A stretch of DNA of 64,000 bases from Collinsella sp. (GTDB lineage Bacteria > Actinomycetota > Coriobacteriia > Coriobacteriales > Coriobacteriaceae), in assembly GCA_019419455.1 (NCBI GenBank), contig DXZW01000048.1, forward strand, positions 62,001 to 126,000, read 5' to 3'. A program made the translations under genes and the position numbers. The notes under the pieces were generated by a model. It ran no database searches. It saw only the letters and a list, made by a program, of their open reading frames with translations, and had not been told where the DNA came from. This document shows positions 41,448-50,837 of the stretch, in pieces. How positions within the stretch are numbered: the first letter of the stretch is position 1; every line of letters starts with the position of its first letter.

Positions 41448-42362
41448 CTAGTGATACAGCCCCGGCTGGTAGTGATACTCATTGCTCACGTGCGGGCACA
41501 GCTGCCAAAAGGCGACGGCACTCGCCGCGGCCACGTTGAGCGAATCGACCCCGTGCGCCATCGGAATGCGCACGGCCCGGTCGCAGCCCGCGATAGTCTT
41601 GGCACCCAGGCCGGCACCCTCGGTACCCATAAAGATCGCCAGGCGGTCAATCTCCTGCAGCACGAGATCGTCCAGCGATACGGAATCGTCCGTCAATGCC
41701 ATGGCAGCACAGGAAAAACCGGCTTCATGCAGTGCCGCCAGGCCATCGTGCGGCCACACACGAGCCTCGCTGCCAATGCGCGTCCACGGCACCTGAAAAA
41801 CCGTGCCCATGCTCACTCGGGCCGAGCGACGGTACAGCGGGTCGCAGCACGTAGGGCTCACCAGAATGCCGTCGACATTGAGCGCGGCGGCCGAGCGGAA
41901 AATCGCGCCGACGTTGGTGTGGTCGACAATGCCCTCGAGCACGCACACGCGCACCGGACGCTCCCCCGCAGCCTTGACGACGCCGCCCAAGAACTCATCA
42001 ACCGGAATCTGCCGCGGGCGACGAAACGCCGCGAGTGCACCGCGCGTCACGTTAAAGCCCGTCAACTGCTCCATGAGCTCCATGGAGGCCACGAACACAG
42101 GAACCGGACCTGCGCCCTCGCGCGCAACCAGGCGCTCAAACAGCGGCATCATCTGATCGAGCCAGCGTTCGCCCAAAAGAAAGCTCACCGGCTGGTATCC
42201 GGCACGGACCGCGCGCTCAATAACCTTAGCACTCTCGGCAATAAAGATGCCCTTTTGCGGCTCCAGCACACAGCGCAGCTCACGCTCCGTCAGTCGCATG
42301 TAGGCGTCGAGTCGCTCGTCTTCGAGCGACTCGATTCGCAGCACCTCAACGGCATCAGTCAT
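41448..42362 (-). CDS. TrmH/SpoU family RNA 2'-O-methyltransferase
   Basis: A 304-residue SPOUT enzyme: an N-terminal substrate-binding domain (1-110) and the knotted SAM domain with EGIVDHTNVGAIFRSAAAL (motif 1, catalytic Arg/Asn), FMGTEGAGL (motif 2) and VDSLNVAAASAVAFW (motif 3). The target is a ribose 2'-OH in rRNA or tRNA; which one cannot be told. The ribosome site is weak. It is the only gene between the MATE transporter and folA, with 109 bases before it that show no clear elements. Confidence 0.92.
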   Translation of the reverse strand: MTDAVEVLRIESLEDERLDAYMRLTERELRCVLEPQKGIFIAESAKVIERAVRAGYQPVSFLLGERWLDQMMPLFERLVAREGAGPVPVFVASMELMEQLTGFNVTRGALAAFRRPRQIPVDEFLGGVVKAAGERPVRVCVLEGIVDHTNVGAIFRSAAALNVDGILVSPTCCDPLYRRSARVSMGTVFQVPWTRIGSEARVWPHDGLAALHEAGFSCAAMALTDDSVSLDDLVLQEIDRLAIFMGTEGAGLGAKTIAGCDRAVRIPMAHGVDSLNVAAASAVAFWQLCPHVSNEYHYQPGLYH

Positions 42363-42471
42363 AACAGCCAGCCTGTACCTTTCTTACAGCAGCATCTATA
42401 TCAAACGAGGCGACGCCAGGCGCCGCCCCTTACTCATTCCAACCCGATAATACCGTGGGCAAATAGGAGAT

Positions 42472-42990
42472 TTAAGCATCAACGCGACGATACGTCACGA
42501 ACTCATAATCGAGGCCTTCGTCGCCCTCGCCCGCGGCAATCGTGGCAACCCCTTCGCGCCGCGCAACTTCCCACGCGGGATCGGCGTCCAAGTCGGGAAA
42601 GTACGTGTCCACGGCATGGGTGCAATGGTTGTGCGTGACCTCGGCCCCCACGCAGTACGGCAAAAACTGCCGATAGACATCGCCACCACCGATCACCCAG
42701 GCAACGGGCTCATCGGCAACCGCGGCGAGCGCCTCGTCGATACTATGCACCACGTCGACGCCCTCGGGAGCAAAGCTCTCGTCGCGGGTGAGCACGATAT
42801 TGCGACGGTTCTTGAGCGGACGCCCGCCGGGAAAACTCAGCAGGGTCTTGCGCCCCATAATAACCGGGCAGCCTTTGGTGCACGCCACAAAATGGCGCAT
42901 GTCGGCGCGATTGGACACCACCATGTCGCCCTCGCACCCAATGCCCCAGTCATCACACACGGCGACGATAGCAGATAGCTTACACGTCAT
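42472..42990 (-). CDS. folA: Dihydrofolate reductase
   Basis: A 172-residue NADPH-dependent reductase regenerating tetrahydrofolate after thymidylate synthesis. Family motifs: LSAIVAVCDDWGIGCEG at the start, MRHFVACTKGCPVIMGRKT for the active helix and cofactor, AWVIGGGDVYRQFLP. The proton-donor acid is the Asp of NRADMRHF. The start at 42990 follows GTAGGTGGCGCTC, a ribosome site that contains the thyA stop, so thyA and folA are coupled. Trimethoprim-relevant residues were not evaluated. Confidence 0.94.
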   Translation of the reverse strand: MTCKLSAIVAVCDDWGIGCEGDMVVSNRADMRHFVACTKGCPVIMGRKTLLSFPGGRPLKNRRNIVLTRDESFAPEGVDVVHSIDEALAAVADEPVAWVIGGGDVYRQFLPYCVGAEVTHNHCTHAVDTYFPDLDADPAWEVARREGVATIAAGEGDEGLDYEFVTYRRVDA

Positions 42991-42999
42991 GAGCGCCAC

Positions 43000-43848
43000 C
43001 TACACTGCAATGGGAATGTTCTTGACCTGCGGGCCGTGCTCGTAGCCCTCGACGATCAGGTCGTCGGTCGTAAACGCGTAGAAATCGTGTACGTCGGGGT
43101 TGAGCGTTACCTTGGGCGCAGCAAACTGCGGACGCTCGATAAGCTCGCGGACGATATCGACATGACGGTCGTAAATGTGGGCATCGGCAATCACATGCAG
43201 CAGCTCGCCGGGAATCATATCGACCGACTGCGCGACCATCATCAGCAAAATGGCGTACTGGCACACATTCCAGTTGTTGGCGGCCAAAATGTCTTGGCTG
43301 CGCTGGTTGAGAATCATGTTGAGTGTCGGCTTGTCGTCCTGCGGGCGCTGCGTCACGTTATAGGTCACGCTGTAGGCGCACGGATACAGGTGCATCTCGG
43401 ACAGGTCGCTAAACACGTAGGTGTTGGTCATGATGCGGCGGCTGTACGGCGTGTTCTTAAGGTCGTACAGCACGCGGTCCATCTGGTCAAAGTCACCCTC
43501 GGCATAATGGCTTTTCTGCCCAATCTGGTACCCGTAGGCCTTGCCGATGGAGCCAGTCTCGTCGGCCCACTCATCCCAAATATGGCTGTTGAGGTCGTGG
43601 ACGTTATTTGACTTCTTTTGATAGATCCACAAGATCTCGTCCATGGCAGACTTAAGCGCCGTGCGACGCAGTGTGAGCGCGGGAAACTCCTCACGCAGGT
43701 CGTAGCGAGCCGTAACGCCAAAGTTTTTAATGGTATAGGCAGGGGTGCCGTCCTCCCACACCGGTCGGACCTTTTGGCCCTCGGTGGTGGTGCCATGGTC
43801 CAAGATATCGCGGCACATGGTTACAAACTGTTGATCAGCCTTGCTCAT
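43000..43848 (-). CDS. thyA: Thymidylate synthase, ThyA type with PCAYS active site
   Basis: A 282-residue folate-dependent thymidylate synthase. The nucleophilic Cys is in LYPCAYSVTYNV. Most ThyA proteins have PCH at this place; an uncharged residue after the Cys also occurs in the Bacillus subtilis ThyA type, which this protein resembles elsewhere (AMDEILWIYQKKSNNVHDLN). The QRSQDILAANNWN block and HIYDRH are conserved. The start at 43848 follows GACAGGAGGGTCA; the longer reading is not supported. It is followed by folA. Confidence 0.93.
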   Translation of the reverse strand: MSKADQQFVTMCRDILDHGTTTEGQKVRPVWEDGTPAYTIKNFGVTARYDLREEFPALTLRRTALKSAMDEILWIYQKKSNNVHDLNSHIWDEWADETGSIGKAYGYQIGQKSHYAEGDFDQMDRVLYDLKNTPYSRRIMTNTYVFSDLSEMHLYPCAYSVTYNVTQRPQDDKPTLNMILNQRSQDILAANNWNVCQYAILLMMVAQSVDMIPGELLHVIADAHIYDRHVDIVRELIERPQFAAPKVTLNPDVHDFYAFTTDDLIVEGYEHGPQVKNIPIAV

Positions 43849-43933
43849 TGACCCTCCTGTCAGTCGCCTATAAGCGAAATTCATTGTAGCCCAGGCGCAC
43901 GCGACCCCACAGCCCAAACATAAGCCCTCATTT

Positions 43934-44002
43934 TCTGACATATGCCAGAAATTCCTTGCTCATATCCGCACGTTCGATATTCTATTGTTGACATATGTCA
44001 GA
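43934..44002 (+). promoter_or_regulatory. Promoter flanked by twin palindromic operators of the DUF134-NifX gene
   Basis: Site 1 TCTGACATATGCCAGA (43934-43949) and site 2 centred on TGACATATGTCA (43989-44000, followed by GA) share a near-identical palindromic core and are 55 bases apart centre to centre. Between them TTGCTC (43956-43961), a 16-base spacer and TATTCT (43978-43983) form a plausible promoter. Site 2 covers the expected transcription start. Repression by DNA looping or direct blocking is inferred. Confidence 0.65.
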
Positions 44003-44014
44003 TTAGGAGAGTGA

Positions 44015-44767
44015 ATGGCAGGAAGACGAGAAAAATTACGCCGCGTTGGGATCATCCCCGAATATCGCGGTTTTACCCCCGACGGCCTTGCCAGCGGAGA
44101 CGCCATCGAGATGACGGTCGACGAGCTCGAAGTCCTGCGGCTGTGCGACCTGGAAGGCCTCAATCAGCAGACCGTCGCCCAGCACATGGGTATCGCTCGT
44201 GCCACCGTGGCGGCCATCTGCGGCCGCGCACATCGCAAGGTGGCAAACGCGTTAGTCAACGGGCGAGCGCTAAGTATCGAGGGCGGTAATATCGCATACT
44301 CCCCCATCACCACGACGACGGCCGCATGGCCAGTAAAGGAGGTCGGCACCATGAGGGTGGCAACGACGTACGACAACGGCAACATCTTTATGCACTTTGG
44401 CCGCAGCGAACAGTTCAAGATCTACGACATCCAGGATGGCAAGGTGCTCAACGAGCAGGTCGTAGGCACCGGCGGCACCGGTCACGGCGCCCTGGCGGGT
44501 CTGCTTGCCAACGGTGGCGTTGACACGCTCATTTGCGGCGGTATCGGCGGCGGGGCCATCAATGCGCTCACCCAGGCCGGCATCACGGTCTATGCGGGCG
44601 CCCAGGGCAGCTGCGATGCCTGCGTCGAGGCCCTCATTGCCGGCAAGCTCGCTCAGACCGGCGAGGCCACGTGCGGCTGCCACGGCCATGACCACGAACA
44701 TGGCGAGTCCTGCGGCTGCCACGGCCATCACGAGCACGAGGGCCACGAGGGCTGCGGCTGCCACTAA
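44015..44767 (+). CDS. DUF134-NifX fusion with His/Cys-rich tail, probable metal-responsive regulator
   Basis: A 250-residue three-part protein. Residues 1-95 are a DUF134 DNA-binding domain (MTVDELEVLRLCDLEGLNQQ, then a helix-turn-helix in GIARATVAAICGRAHRKVAN). Residues about 110-215 are a dinitrogenase iron-molybdenum cofactor domain (MRVATTYDNG, FMHFGRSEQFKIYD, GIGGGAINAL, GSCDACVEALI). The last 35 residues are His/Cys repeats (CGCHGHDHEHGESCGCHGH) able to hold metal ions. No nitrogenase genes are present, so it probably senses or buffers a metal or Fe-S cluster and controls its own promoter. Start at 44015 follows TTAGGAGAGTGA. Confidence 0.88.
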   Translation: MAGRREKLRRVGIIPEYRGFTPDGLASGDAIEMTVDELEVLRLCDLEGLNQQTVAQHMGIARATVAAICGRAHRKVANALVNGRALSIEGGNIAYSPITTTTAAWPVKEVGTMRVATTYDNGNIFMHFGRSEQFKIYDIQDGKVLNEQVVGTGGTGHGALAGLLANGGVDTLICGGIGGGAINALTQAGITVYAGAQGSCDACVEALIAGKLAQTGEATCGCHGHDHEHGESCGCHGHHEHEGHEGCGCH

Positions 44768-44830
44768 CGGCACGGAACCGCGAGCTCGGGGCGCGACGCT
44801 GAACGCAACCCAACAATCAAAGCCAACAAC

Positions 44831-44862
44831 AAAGGCCACCCGGTAGCTTCCGGGTGGCCTTT
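44831..44862. terminator. Bidirectional terminator between the DUF134-NifX gene and ffh
   Basis: AAAGGCCACCCGG and CCGGGTGGCCTTT form a perfect 13-bp stem with a 6-base loop between two convergent genes. The stem begins with AAA and ends with TTT, so it reads as a terminator in both directions. Confidence 0.88.
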
Positions 44863-44887
44863 GCCATATCAAGCTGGAATTACAGCT

Positions 44888-46363
44888 CTATTTCTTATTA
44901 CGCATCTGCGCTTCCATCTGGCGCAGCAGCTCCATATCGGACTTGGGACCGCCCATTCCCAAGCCACCCATGCCGCCCAGGCCCATGGCGTCCAGGCCGG
45001 GAATATTGGGCATGCGCATCTTCTTGCCCTTCTTACCCTTCTTACCCTTTTTGCCGCCGGCCTGTGCCTGATTGGCCATCGTGCGCATGCGGCCCATCAT
45101 CTTATTCATCTCGCCCCACTGCTTCATAAGGCTGTTGACCTCGGTGGGGGTTACGCCAGCTCCCTTGGCAATGCGGGCGCGGCGCTGGCCGTTGATGATG
45201 GAGGGACGCAGGCGCTCCTCCTTGGTCATTGACATGATGATGGCCTCGTTCTTATCGAAGATGCCCTCGTCCAGGTTGCCGCCCATCTGGTTGAGCGCGC
45301 GCTGGCCGCCGGGAAGCATACCCAGGATGCCCTTCATGCCGCCCATCTTCTTGACGGCCTTCATCTGGTCGAGCATGTCGTTCATGGTGAAGCCCTCGCG
45401 CAGCATGCGCTCGGCAGCCTCGAGCTGCTCGGCGTCGGCCGCCTCCTGGGCCTTCTCGATGATGCCGACGACGTCGCCCATACCCAGGATGCGCTTGGCC
45501 ATGCGATCGGGATAAAACGGCTCCAGCGAGTCGGGCTTCTCGCCCATACTCACAAACTTGATGGGCTTGCCGGTCACCTGGCGCACGGAAAGCGCACCGC
45601 CGCCGCGGGCATCGCCGTCGAGCTTGGAGATGATAACGCCGTCAAAATCGGTGCGCTCGGCAAACGTCGAGACAACGTTGACGATATCCTGGCCGGTCAT
45701 GGCATCGACGACCATCAGCACCTGATCGGGCTTGACGGCCTTCTTGATGTCCACGGCCTCCTGCATCATCTGCTCGTCGATCTGCAGGCGACCGGCCGTA
45801 TCGACGATGACCACGTCACGCAGGTGGTCAACGGCCTCCTGGATGGCGCCCTTGGCGATGTCAACCGGGTGCTCGCCATCGCCACGGAAGACCGGCACGC
45901 CAATCTCTCCGCCAAGCGTGGCCAGCTGGTCGGCAGCGGCGGGACGGTAGACGTCGCACGCGGCGAGTAGCGGCGAGCGGCCCTGCTTCTTGAGCAGGTA
46001 GGCCAGCTTTACGGCCGCCGTGGTCTTACCGGAGCCCTGCAGGCCCACGAGCATGATGATATTGGGAATGCGGTTGCTAAAGACGAGCTTGCTCTCGGTG
46101 GAGCCGAGCATCTCGGTGAGCTCATCGAGCACGATCTTGACGACGTTTTGCGCCGGCGACAGCGACTCCATGACCTCGGCGGTCATACAGCGCTCCTTGG
46201 TCTTGGCGACGAACTCCTTGACAACCTTAAAGTTGACGTCGGCTTCGAGCAGCGCCATGCGAATATCGCGCATGGCCGAGGTGATGTCGGCCTCGGTCAG
46301 CTTACCCTTGCCACGCAGGCGGTCAAATGTGTCGTTGAGGCGATCGCTCAGGGAATCAAACAC
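44888..46363 (-). CDS. ffh: Signal recognition particle protein Ffh
   Basis: GTPase of the signal recognition particle delivering nascent membrane and secreted proteins, 491 residues. The N domain is followed by the G domain with GLQGSGKTTAAVKLA, DTAGRLQ and the TKLDG-type ISKLDGDARGG. The M domain is rich in Met and Gly and ends in a long Gly/Met/Lys tail (GGKKGKKGKKGKK), which is more repetitive than usual. The start is GTG at 46363 after AAGGAGTGACTA. It follows ftsY by 10 bases, so both halves of the targeting system are co-transcribed. Confidence 0.96.
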   Translation of the reverse strand: MFDSLSDRLNDTFDRLRGKGKLTEADITSAMRDIRMALLEADVNFKVVKEFVAKTKERCMTAEVMESLSPAQNVVKIVLDELTEMLGSTESKLVFSNRIPNIIMLVGLQGSGKTTAAVKLAYLLKKQGRSPLLAACDVYRPAAADQLATLGGEIGVPVFRGDGEHPVDIAKGAIQEAVDHLRDVVIVDTAGRLQIDEQMMQEAVDIKKAVKPDQVLMVVDAMTGQDIVNVVSTFAERTDFDGVIISKLDGDARGGGALSVRQVTGKPIKFVSMGEKPDSLEPFYPDRMAKRILGMGDVVGIIEKAQEAADAEQLEAAERMLREGFTMNDMLDQMKAVKKMGGMKGILGMLPGGQRALNQMGGNLDEGIFDKNEAIIMSMTKEERLRPSIINGQRRARIAKGAGVTPTEVNSLMKQWGEMNKMMGRMRTMANQAQAGGKKGKKGKKGKKMRMPNIPGLDAMGLGGMGGLGMGGPKSDMELLRQMEAQMRNKK

Positions 46364-46373
46364 TAGTCACTCC

Positions 46374-47291
46374 TTAATTGGACTCGCCCACCAGGGCGCG
46401 GCAGAAATCTTTGGCATTGAACTCCTGCAGGTCATCGACCTGCTCGCCCACGCCCACGCGCAGGATCGGGAGCTTGAGCTTCTCGGCCACGGCCATGGCG
46501 ATGCCGCCCTTTGCCGTACCGTCGAGCTTCGTCATGATGATACCGTCCAGACCCAGCGCCTCGTTAAACTCGAGCGCCTGGTTCAGACCGTTCTGACCAG
46601 TGGCGGCATCGATCACAAGCACGACCGAAACCGGCATGGGGCCGGCGGCCATATTGGCGGCGCGCTTACGGGTCACGTTGACCACCTTGGCGAGCTCGCG
46701 CATGAGCTCGGGGCTCGTGTGCAGACGACCGGCGGTATCGATGAGCACCAGGTCGCTGCCGCGCTTATCGGCCTCGTCGAGCACGTCATAGCACACGCTC
46801 GCCGGATCGGAGCCGCGGTCACGCTTGATAACCGGTACGCCGGCACGCTGGCCCCACACATCGAGCTGCTCGATGGCAGCGGCGCGGAAGGTGTCGGCCG
46901 AACCGATCACCACGTTCTTGCCGCGGGCGGCCATGGCGCTCGCAATCTTGCCGACCGTGGTGGTCTTACCGGCACCGTTGATGCCGACAAACAGCACGCA
47001 GCTCGGCGTGTCGGAAAACGGGTCGCGCTCAACAGGCACAAAATGGCCCTCGAGCTGCTCGGCCAGGGCGCGACGGAGCTGCGGAGCGGTCTTGAGGTTT
47101 TTCTTGGCGGCCGTCTCGCGCAGGTCATCGGAGACTTGAATGGCGACCTCGGCACCCATGTCACCCATAACGAGGGTATCCTCAAGGTCCTCCCAAAAGT
47201 CCTCGTCGACCTCGCCGCCAAAGTAGAAGACCTCGTTGAGTGCCTCGCGGCTGCGCTCAAGTCCGCGCGAGAGAGCGTCAAAGAATCCCAT
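46374..47291 (-). CDS. ftsY: SRP receptor FtsY
   Basis: Membrane-associated GTPase partner of Ffh, 305 residues: only the NG domain, without the long acidic N-terminal A domain of proteobacteria. Motifs are GINGAGKTTTVGKIA, the RAAAIEQL insertion box start, DTAGRLHTSPELM and MTKLDGTAKGG. The ATG overlaps the smc stop by TAATG. The order smc-ftsY-ffh is classic. Confidence 0.96.
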   Translation of the reverse strand: MGFFDALSRGLERSREALNEVFYFGGEVDEDFWEDLEDTLVMGDMGAEVAIQVSDDLRETAAKKNLKTAPQLRRALAEQLEGHFVPVERDPFSDTPSCVLFVGINGAGKTTTVGKIASAMAARGKNVVIGSADTFRAAAIEQLDVWGQRAGVPVIKRDRGSDPASVCYDVLDEADKRGSDLVLIDTAGRLHTSPELMRELAKVVNVTRKRAANMAAGPMPVSVVLVIDAATGQNGLNQALEFNEALGLDGIIMTKLDGTAKGGIAMAVAEKLKLPILRVGVGEQVDDLQEFNAKDFCRALVGESN

Positions 47292-50200
47292 TATGCATTC
47301 ACGACCTTTCCGGTTTCGCGATCGAGTTTTTGCGAGACGACGCGGCTGACGCCGTCGGCTTGCATCGAGACGCCATAGAGAACGTCAGCATCCTCCATAG
47401 TACGGCGCTGGTGCGAAATGACCAAGAGCTGTGTATCGGAACGCAGCACATCGAGGGCTCCGATGAGCTTGGACAGGTTGGCGTCATCAAGCGCCGCCTC
47501 GACCTCGTCCAGCACATAGAACGGCACCGTGCGCGTGCGGTACACGGCAAAGAGCAGGGCGAGCGCCGTCAGACTCTTCTCGCCACCCGACATGAGCATC
47601 ATCTTGGTAATGCGCTTGCCGCGCGGCTGCGCCACAACCTCAATGCCTGTCTCAGCCGGATGCTCGGGGTCGGTCATCTCCAGATGCGCCTGACCACCCG
47701 GGAACAGCATGGCGAAGATCTCGCGGAAGTTCGCATCGACCTTCTCAAAGGTCACCAGGAAGGCCTTACGCATCTTGCGATCAATGGCCACGGTGATCTT
47801 GGTGAGCGCCTTGCGCGCGCTCTCCAGATCGGCCAGCTGCTCCTCGATGTAATCGGCGCGACGCTTGAGCTGCTCGTACTCCTCCATGGCAACTTGGTTC
47901 ACGGGACCAAGGTTGTTGATCTGGCGCACAAGCTGGTTGAGCTCGCGCTCGGCGGCATCGCGGTCCGTGGGCGCAGGAAGCATAAGCGCTTCCTCGAGTA
48001 CCGTGTTGCCATCGGCGGTAATGGCCTTAATGGCGGCCTCTACCTGCACCTCGAGCTTGCCACGCGCGACCTTAAACTCGTTTTGCGTGGCGGTGGCGGT
48101 ATCGACCTTCTCCTTAGCGCGGGCAACCTCTGCCTTGGCATCCTCGATGGTCTTCTTGAGCGAAGCGGAGTCCGCCTCCTCCAGAGAGGCCTGGTCACGC
48201 AGACGCGCTGCCCAATCCGACGCGCGCTCCAGCAGGGCCGAATAGCGCTCGTGCATGGGATCGACGCGCAGGCGCAGCAGCTCGAGTGAGCGCGAGGCCT
48301 GGCGTGTTCCGCGGATACGGCGGTCGATGCCCTCCAGGCGATGCTCCAGATCGGGTACTCGGCCCTTCAGAGAACGAAGGCGCTCGCTCGTCTGGGCCAG
48401 GCGGACCTTGGCATCGGCGAGCTTGCCGGCGGCCTCGGAATCGTAACGGCGAACGCGGTCGAGTTCGTCGTTGGCTTCGGCAATCTGAAGGCCAAGATCG
48501 CTTGCCTGCGCTCGGGCCTCGTCACACGAGCGGGTGAGCTCGTCCACGCGCGGGCGCGCAGCGCGAACGGCCTCGGCGGCCTGCTCGCGACGCTTGGAGA
48601 TGCGCACGCGCTCGACCTCGTCGTTGTTGGCGCTTTGCTCCAGGCGGCCAATCTCGGAGAGCAGCGAGCGGCGCTCGCCCTCAAGACGGGCGATCTCGCC
48701 GGCGGCATCGCCCTCAGCGGCACGCGCCTCCTCAACGGCCGCATTGGCCTCGACGACCTGATCCGACACATGCTCAAACACAGCAGCCAGATCGGGTTCC
48801 AGGCCCTCCAGCTCGCGAATGCGACGCTTGCGCTCCAAAGCACCCGAAGCCTCACCGGCGTCGAGCCCCACACGCACCAGGCCGCCGCAGGCGACGCGGG
48901 CGCCATCGGGGGTCACGTAAGTCACGCCGTCAACGACAGGCGCGGCCAGCGCAGCCGCCAAGTCGTCGACAACGTAATAGCCGCCGAGCAGCGCCTCGAC
49001 AACCGGGCCATAGCCGGCGCGTACGGACAGGCGATCGACCAGACGCGTACCGGCAGCGCCCTTAGCGGCAGCAGAGGCGCTCACACCGCGCGCGACCAGC
49101 AGCGCCTCGCCCGAGGCCTTCTTCTGGTCCAGAGCGGCACGACCGGCACGCTCAAGCACGGACGCATCGTCGAACAGCAGCGCATCAATATCGCCGGCGA
49201 GCAATTGCTCAACCAGGCCCTCAAGCTCACGCGGGGCCTCGAGCACGTCGCCCAGACGACCCGAGACATCGTCGCCCAGCGCACCCATCAGACGGCTCAC
49301 CAGCGGCGAGCTGTCAGCCATGCGGGCATCGAGCTTCTTTTGGCTGGCAAGCTCCGAGCGCACCTCGGACAGTTTGTTGCGCGCCTCGCTCTCGCGGGCA
49401 CGCAGGTCCTTAAGGGCTGCACGGGCGACCTCGGTAGCCTCGCGAGCATCAATCTGGGCTTGACGGGCCTGATCAAGTGCACTGTCGAGCTCCTCGGCGC
49501 GGTCGCGACGGCTCTCGAGTGAGGCCGTGACTTCCTCGAGCTGCTCGTCGATCTGCTCCAGGCGTGAGGCGTACATGTTGTCCTCGACCTCGGCGTTGCT
49601 CAGCGAGTCCTTCACCTTGGCGAGTTCGAGCGCCGCGTTATCGGCCACACGCTGCACATCGCGTTGCTCACGCGTAAGCTGCGAAATCTGATTGTCGAGC
49701 GCCACGCGCCGCTCGTGGAGCTCAGCGGCGGCAGGACCAGCGGCGTCAACGTCCTCCTGGGCCTGCATGTGCGCGCCGGTCACTTCCTCAAGCTGTGCAC
49801 GCGCGTCCTCGAGCTCCTCGACCACGCGACGACGCTGATGCTCGGAGCTCGAGATCTGGCCACGCATGTCGGACAGGCGCGACACCATGTTGTGGCCCTT
49901 TTCCTCGAGCAGGCGCATATCGGAGTTAATGCGGCCGACCACGTCTTGCATATGGCGGCGCTGCTCGCCCAGGTCGCCCACAAACAGGCCCTTTTCCTCG
50001 AGCATAACCTGGAGCTTCTCGAGCTCGCGCTCCTTTTCGCCCATGCGGTACTGCGCAAGCTCCAGCTCGGCGGCGCCTTCCTTGGAGCGGCTCTCCAAGT
50101 CGTTCCACTGCGACTGCAGCGAACGCAGCTCGTCGACGGCCAGCATCTGCGTAAGTTCGTTCGCGCGCGAGGACAGCTCTTTGTACTTGCGCGCGCGATC

Positions 50201-50827
50201 GACCTGACGCTCCAGCGGCCGCAGCTGACGGGCGATTTCCTTATTGATGTCGCGGGCACGGGTCAAGTGCTCGTCCATCGATTTAATCTTTTTGAGCGCA
50301 CGCTCCTTGCGGCGTTTGTGCTTGGAGATGCCGGCGGCCTCCTCGATGAGGGCGCGGCGCTCCTCGGGGCGGCTTTGCAAAATGGCGTCGAGCTTGCCCT
50401 GGCTGATGATGGAATGCGTATCCTTGCCCAAGCCCGAATCGTGCAGGATGTCCTGAATGTCCATCAGGCGGCACGGACTCGAGTTGATGAGGTACTCGCT
50501 TTCGCCCGAGCGATACATACGACGGGTGATGGCGACCTCGTCAAAGTCGACGGGCAGCATATGGTCCGAGTTATCGAGCACCAGCGTGACCTCGGCGACA
50601 CCCACCGGCTTGCGCGCTGACGAGCCCGAGAAGATGACATCCTCCATGGCCTGGCCGCGCAGCTGCTTGGCGCTCTGCTCGCCCAGGACCCACAGAATCG
50701 AGTCAGAGATGTTCGATTTTCCCGAGCCGTTGGGACCGACGATGACGGTCAGGCCCGGCTCAAACGTCATATGGGCGCGGTCGGCAAACGACTTGAACCC
50801 TTTGAGCGTGAGGGACTTGAGATACAC
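47291..50827 (-). CDS. smc: Chromosome segregation protein SMC
   Basis: Large coiled-coil ATPase of chromosome condensation, 1178 residues. The N-terminal head has Walker A VGPNGSGKSNISDSI. Long coiled coils (about 170-500 and 670-1000) flank a hinge domain (about 510-660, GRLGDVLEAPRELEGLVEQLL). The C-terminal head has the signature LMSGGEKSLTALALLFA and Walker B FYVLDEVEAALDD. The start is GTG at 50827 after GCGAGGAACC. It follows rnc closely. Confidence 0.97.
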   Translation of the reverse strand: MYLKSLTLKGFKSFADRAHMTFEPGLTVIVGPNGSGKSNISDSILWVLGEQSAKQLRGQAMEDVIFSGSSARKPVGVAEVTLVLDNSDHMLPVDFDEVAITRRMYRSGESEYLINSSPCRLMDIQDILHDSGLGKDTHSIISQGKLDAILQSRPEERRALIEEAAGISKHKRRKERALKKIKSMDEHLTRARDINKEIARQLRPLERQVDRARKYKELSSRANELTQMLAVDELRSLQSQWNDLESRSKEGAAELELAQYRMGEKERELEKLQVMLEEKGLFVGDLGEQRRHMQDVVGRINSDMRLLEEKGHNMVSRLSDMRGQISSSEHQRRRVVEELEDARAQLEEVTGAHMQAQEDVDAAGPAAAELHERRVALDNQISQLTREQRDVQRVADNAALELAKVKDSLSNAEVEDNMYASRLEQIDEQLEEVTASLESRRDRAEELDSALDQARQAQIDAREATEVARAALKDLRARESEARNKLSEVRSELASQKKLDARMADSSPLVSRLMGALGDDVSGRLGDVLEAPRELEGLVEQLLAGDIDALLFDDASVLERAGRAALDQKKASGEALLVARGVSASAAAKGAAGTRLVDRLSVRAGYGPVVEALLGGYYVVDDLAAALAAPVVDGVTYVTPDGARVACGGLVRVGLDAGEASGALERKRRIRELEGLEPDLAAVFEHVSDQVVEANAAVEEARAAEGDAAGEIARLEGERRSLLSEIGRLEQSANNDEVERVRISKRREQAAEAVRAARPRVDELTRSCDEARAQASDLGLQIAEANDELDRVRRYDSEAAGKLADAKVRLAQTSERLRSLKGRVPDLEHRLEGIDRRIRGTRQASRSLELLRLRVDPMHERYSALLERASDWAARLRDQASLEEADSASLKKTIEDAKAEVARAKEKVDTATATQNEFKVARGKLEVQVEAAIKAITADGNTVLEEALMLPAPTDRDAAERELNQLVRQINNLGPVNQVAMEEYEQLKRRADYIEEQLADLESARKALTKITVAIDRKMRKAFLVTFEKVDANFREIFAMLFPGGQAHLEMTDPEHPAETGIEVVAQPRGKRITKMMLMSGGEKSLTALALLFAVYRTRTVPFYVLDEVEAALDDANLSKLIGALDVLRSDTQLLVISHQRRTMEDADVLYGVSMQADGVSRVVSQKLDRETGKVVNA

Positions 50828-50837
50828 GGTTCCTCGC

